Source: Dyadobacter tibetensis Y620-1 (lineage in GTDB: Bacteria > Bacteroidota > Bacteroidia > Cytophagales > Spirosomataceae). Taken from it: a DNA stretch of 64,000 bases. Position 1 is the first letter of the stretch. Every line of letters starts with the position of its first letter. The stretch spans positions 620,001 through 684,000 of the forward strand of contig NZ_AZQN01000002.1 of assembly GCF_000566685.1 (NCBI RefSeq), in the 5' to 3' direction. The notes under the pieces were generated by a model. That model searched no databases, was not told the DNA's origin, and worked only from the letters and a program-made list of their open reading frames with translations. Positions 63,180 through 64,000 of the stretch are shown one piece after another. Both the position numbers and the translations under genes were made by a program.

Positions 63180-64000
63180 ATGAAGCTAACAAAAAAATAT
63201 CTATGGTCATGGCTGGTTACGGTGGTGATTCTCCCTTTCCAAGTCTTGGCAGCTCCCAGCCCCTATCAAGTCAAATCTCCCGATGGGCAGATCTCCCTAA
63301 ATATTCAAATGGTAGACGGAGAATTTCAGTATTCCGTTCATGCCTGGGGTAAAAAGATGATTAACCCTTCTGTAATTTCTTTTCTAAAAGATGCACAGCT
63401 GAAAGAAATTAAGACGCATAGAATAAGTCAGGACCAACATTGGGCGCCAGTTTGGGGTCAGTTCAGCCAGATTCGAGATCAGTATCAACAGTTAACCATC
63501 AGCTTTGAGGCCCCACCAGCGAAGGGTAAGCTCATGGCCCGGGTTTATAATGAGGGAGTGGCATTTCGTTTTGTTCTGGAAGAAGGTCAAAAGCCTGCAG
63601 CATCCGAGTTAATCTTCACGGCGACATTACCGGAGGGCAACCGCTACTATGCTCCCAACCGCGAAGACGAACCATTAGGACCGGTCACTTATAACGAACT
63701 GGACCAGTCGCTACACAATTTGACCACAAATGGCAAAAATAGGAATCTTCAGGTTCCGCTGGTAGTTCAAACAAAAGAAAGTATTTATCTGGCTTTACTG
63801 GAATCCGATCTATATGCATCAGAAGGAATGGCAGCCATGCGTTTGGACACCTATGGCCCCACAAACACGATCATCTCACGTAATCAGGCGTCTCTTTCCC
63901 ATCAGACCTTTACTTCGCCCTGGCGGGTCATATTATTAGGCAAAAAGCCTGGAGATTTGGTAGTTAACACCGTGACCCAAAACCTGGCTACACCCAACCA
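63180..64000 (+). CDS. GH97-family glycoside hydrolase, N-terminal part (cut by window edge)
   Basis: Open from the ATG at 63180 to the window edge (about 273 residues). Signal peptide (ending QVLAA), then the GH97 N-terminal beta domain with SPDGQISLNIQMVDGEFQYSVHAWGKKM, ARVYNEGVAFRFVL and the YYAPNREDEPLGP segment, as in SusB-type enzymes. GH97 contains inverting alpha-glucosidases and retaining alpha-galactosidases; the deciding catalytic residues lie beyond the edge. Probably co-transcribed with the sulfatase. Confidence 0.88.
   Translation, partial: MKLTKKYLWSWLVTVVILPFQVLAAPSPYQVKSPDGQISLNIQMVDGEFQYSVHAWGKKMINPSVISFLKDAQLKEIKTHRISQDQHWAPVWGQFSQIRDQYQQLTISFEAPPAKGKLMARVYNEGVAFRFVLEEGQKPAASELIFTATLPEGNRYYAPNREDEPLGPVTYNELDQSLHNLTTNGKNRNLQVPLVVQTKESIYLALLESDLYASEGMAAMRLDTYGPTNTIISRNQASLSHQTFTSPWRVILLGKKPGDLVVNTVTQNLATPN

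Noticed and set aside
1..64000. Mobile element, CRISPR array, prophage or genomic-island boundary
   Set aside because: No transposase, integrase, terminal inverted repeats, spaced direct repeats or phage genes were seen, and housekeeping genes are interspersed throughout.

Overview
The window reads as chromosomal DNA of a free-living, aerobic, glycan-degrading member of the Bacteroidota, most likely order Cytophagales (Spirosomataceae/Dyadobacter-like). The evidence is two SusC/SusD pairs, Bacteroidota-type promoter elements (TAnnTTTG at -7), a GTG/TTG/ATG start mix without strong Shine-Dalgarno sites, and many ThuA, Gfo/Idh/MocA, sulfatase, DUF1501/DUF1553 and 'membrane-bound dehydrogenase' genes of the kind shared by Cytophagales and Planctomycetes. 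No rRNA, tRNA, CRISPR array, insertion sequence or phage gene was seen.

Layout. 1-556: start of a membrane protein cut by the window edge. 0.7-4.9 kb: ThuA protein and a large SGNH/beta-propeller/HEAT/cytochrome c protein. 5.2-6.2 kb: outer-membrane-type protein of unknown function. 6.3-15.8 kb: SusC, SusD, FG-GAP/UnbV protein and vanadium-haloperoxidase-like PAP2 enzyme, all on the minus strand, with two tandem terminators between SusD and the last two genes. 16.1-19.2 kb: housekeeping (queG; grpE-dnaJ). 19.3-25.5 kb: exported endonuclease/exonuclease/phosphatase protein, then a coupled cytochrome/DUF1549/LamG/DUF1553 lipoprotein and Tat-exported DUF1501 protein, preceded by a perfect 18-bp palindrome. 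25.5-36.9 kb: TPR proteins, two convergent M16 peptidases, GT9, an SDR, metG, Hsp20 and a SelW-like Rdx protein. 37.2-40.05 kb: an apparently unclassified four-gene unit: a small protein ending in a Cys-Pro-His-Tyr-Cys tail, a seven-helix membrane protein, a histidine kinase and a LuxR-type regulator. 40.1-43.6 kb: DJ-1-like protein lacking its cysteine, rmlC, pyrF, lysA.

43.7-59.8 kb is a roughly 16-kb polysaccharide-utilisation-type locus on the minus strand. In transcription order it has an ECF sigma factor, a free-standing (short) FecR-type anti-sigma domain, a structured leader, SusC, SusD, DUF3823, a ThuA/beta-propeller/HEAT/LamG/blue-copper fusion, ThuA, a Gfo/Idh/MocA oxidoreductase, a TIM-barrel epimerase, GH43 and a GH5-like enzyme. 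The expected logic is uptake through SusCD, cleavage by GH43/GH5, and sugar oxidation/epimerisation by the remaining enzymes with electrons passed to copper. 59.9-64.0 kb adds a Tat-exported oxidoreductase, an S1 sulfatase and the start of a GH97 enzyme.

Most distinctive points: the CPHYC-tailed protein with its private membrane/two-component partners; two homologous propeller dehydrogenases ending in different electron carriers (heme c versus type-1 copper); the SusCD-UnbV-haloperoxidase unit; the truncated anti-sigma; and several regulatory dyads and structured leaders. Functions are from motif recognition by eye; no database search was run.
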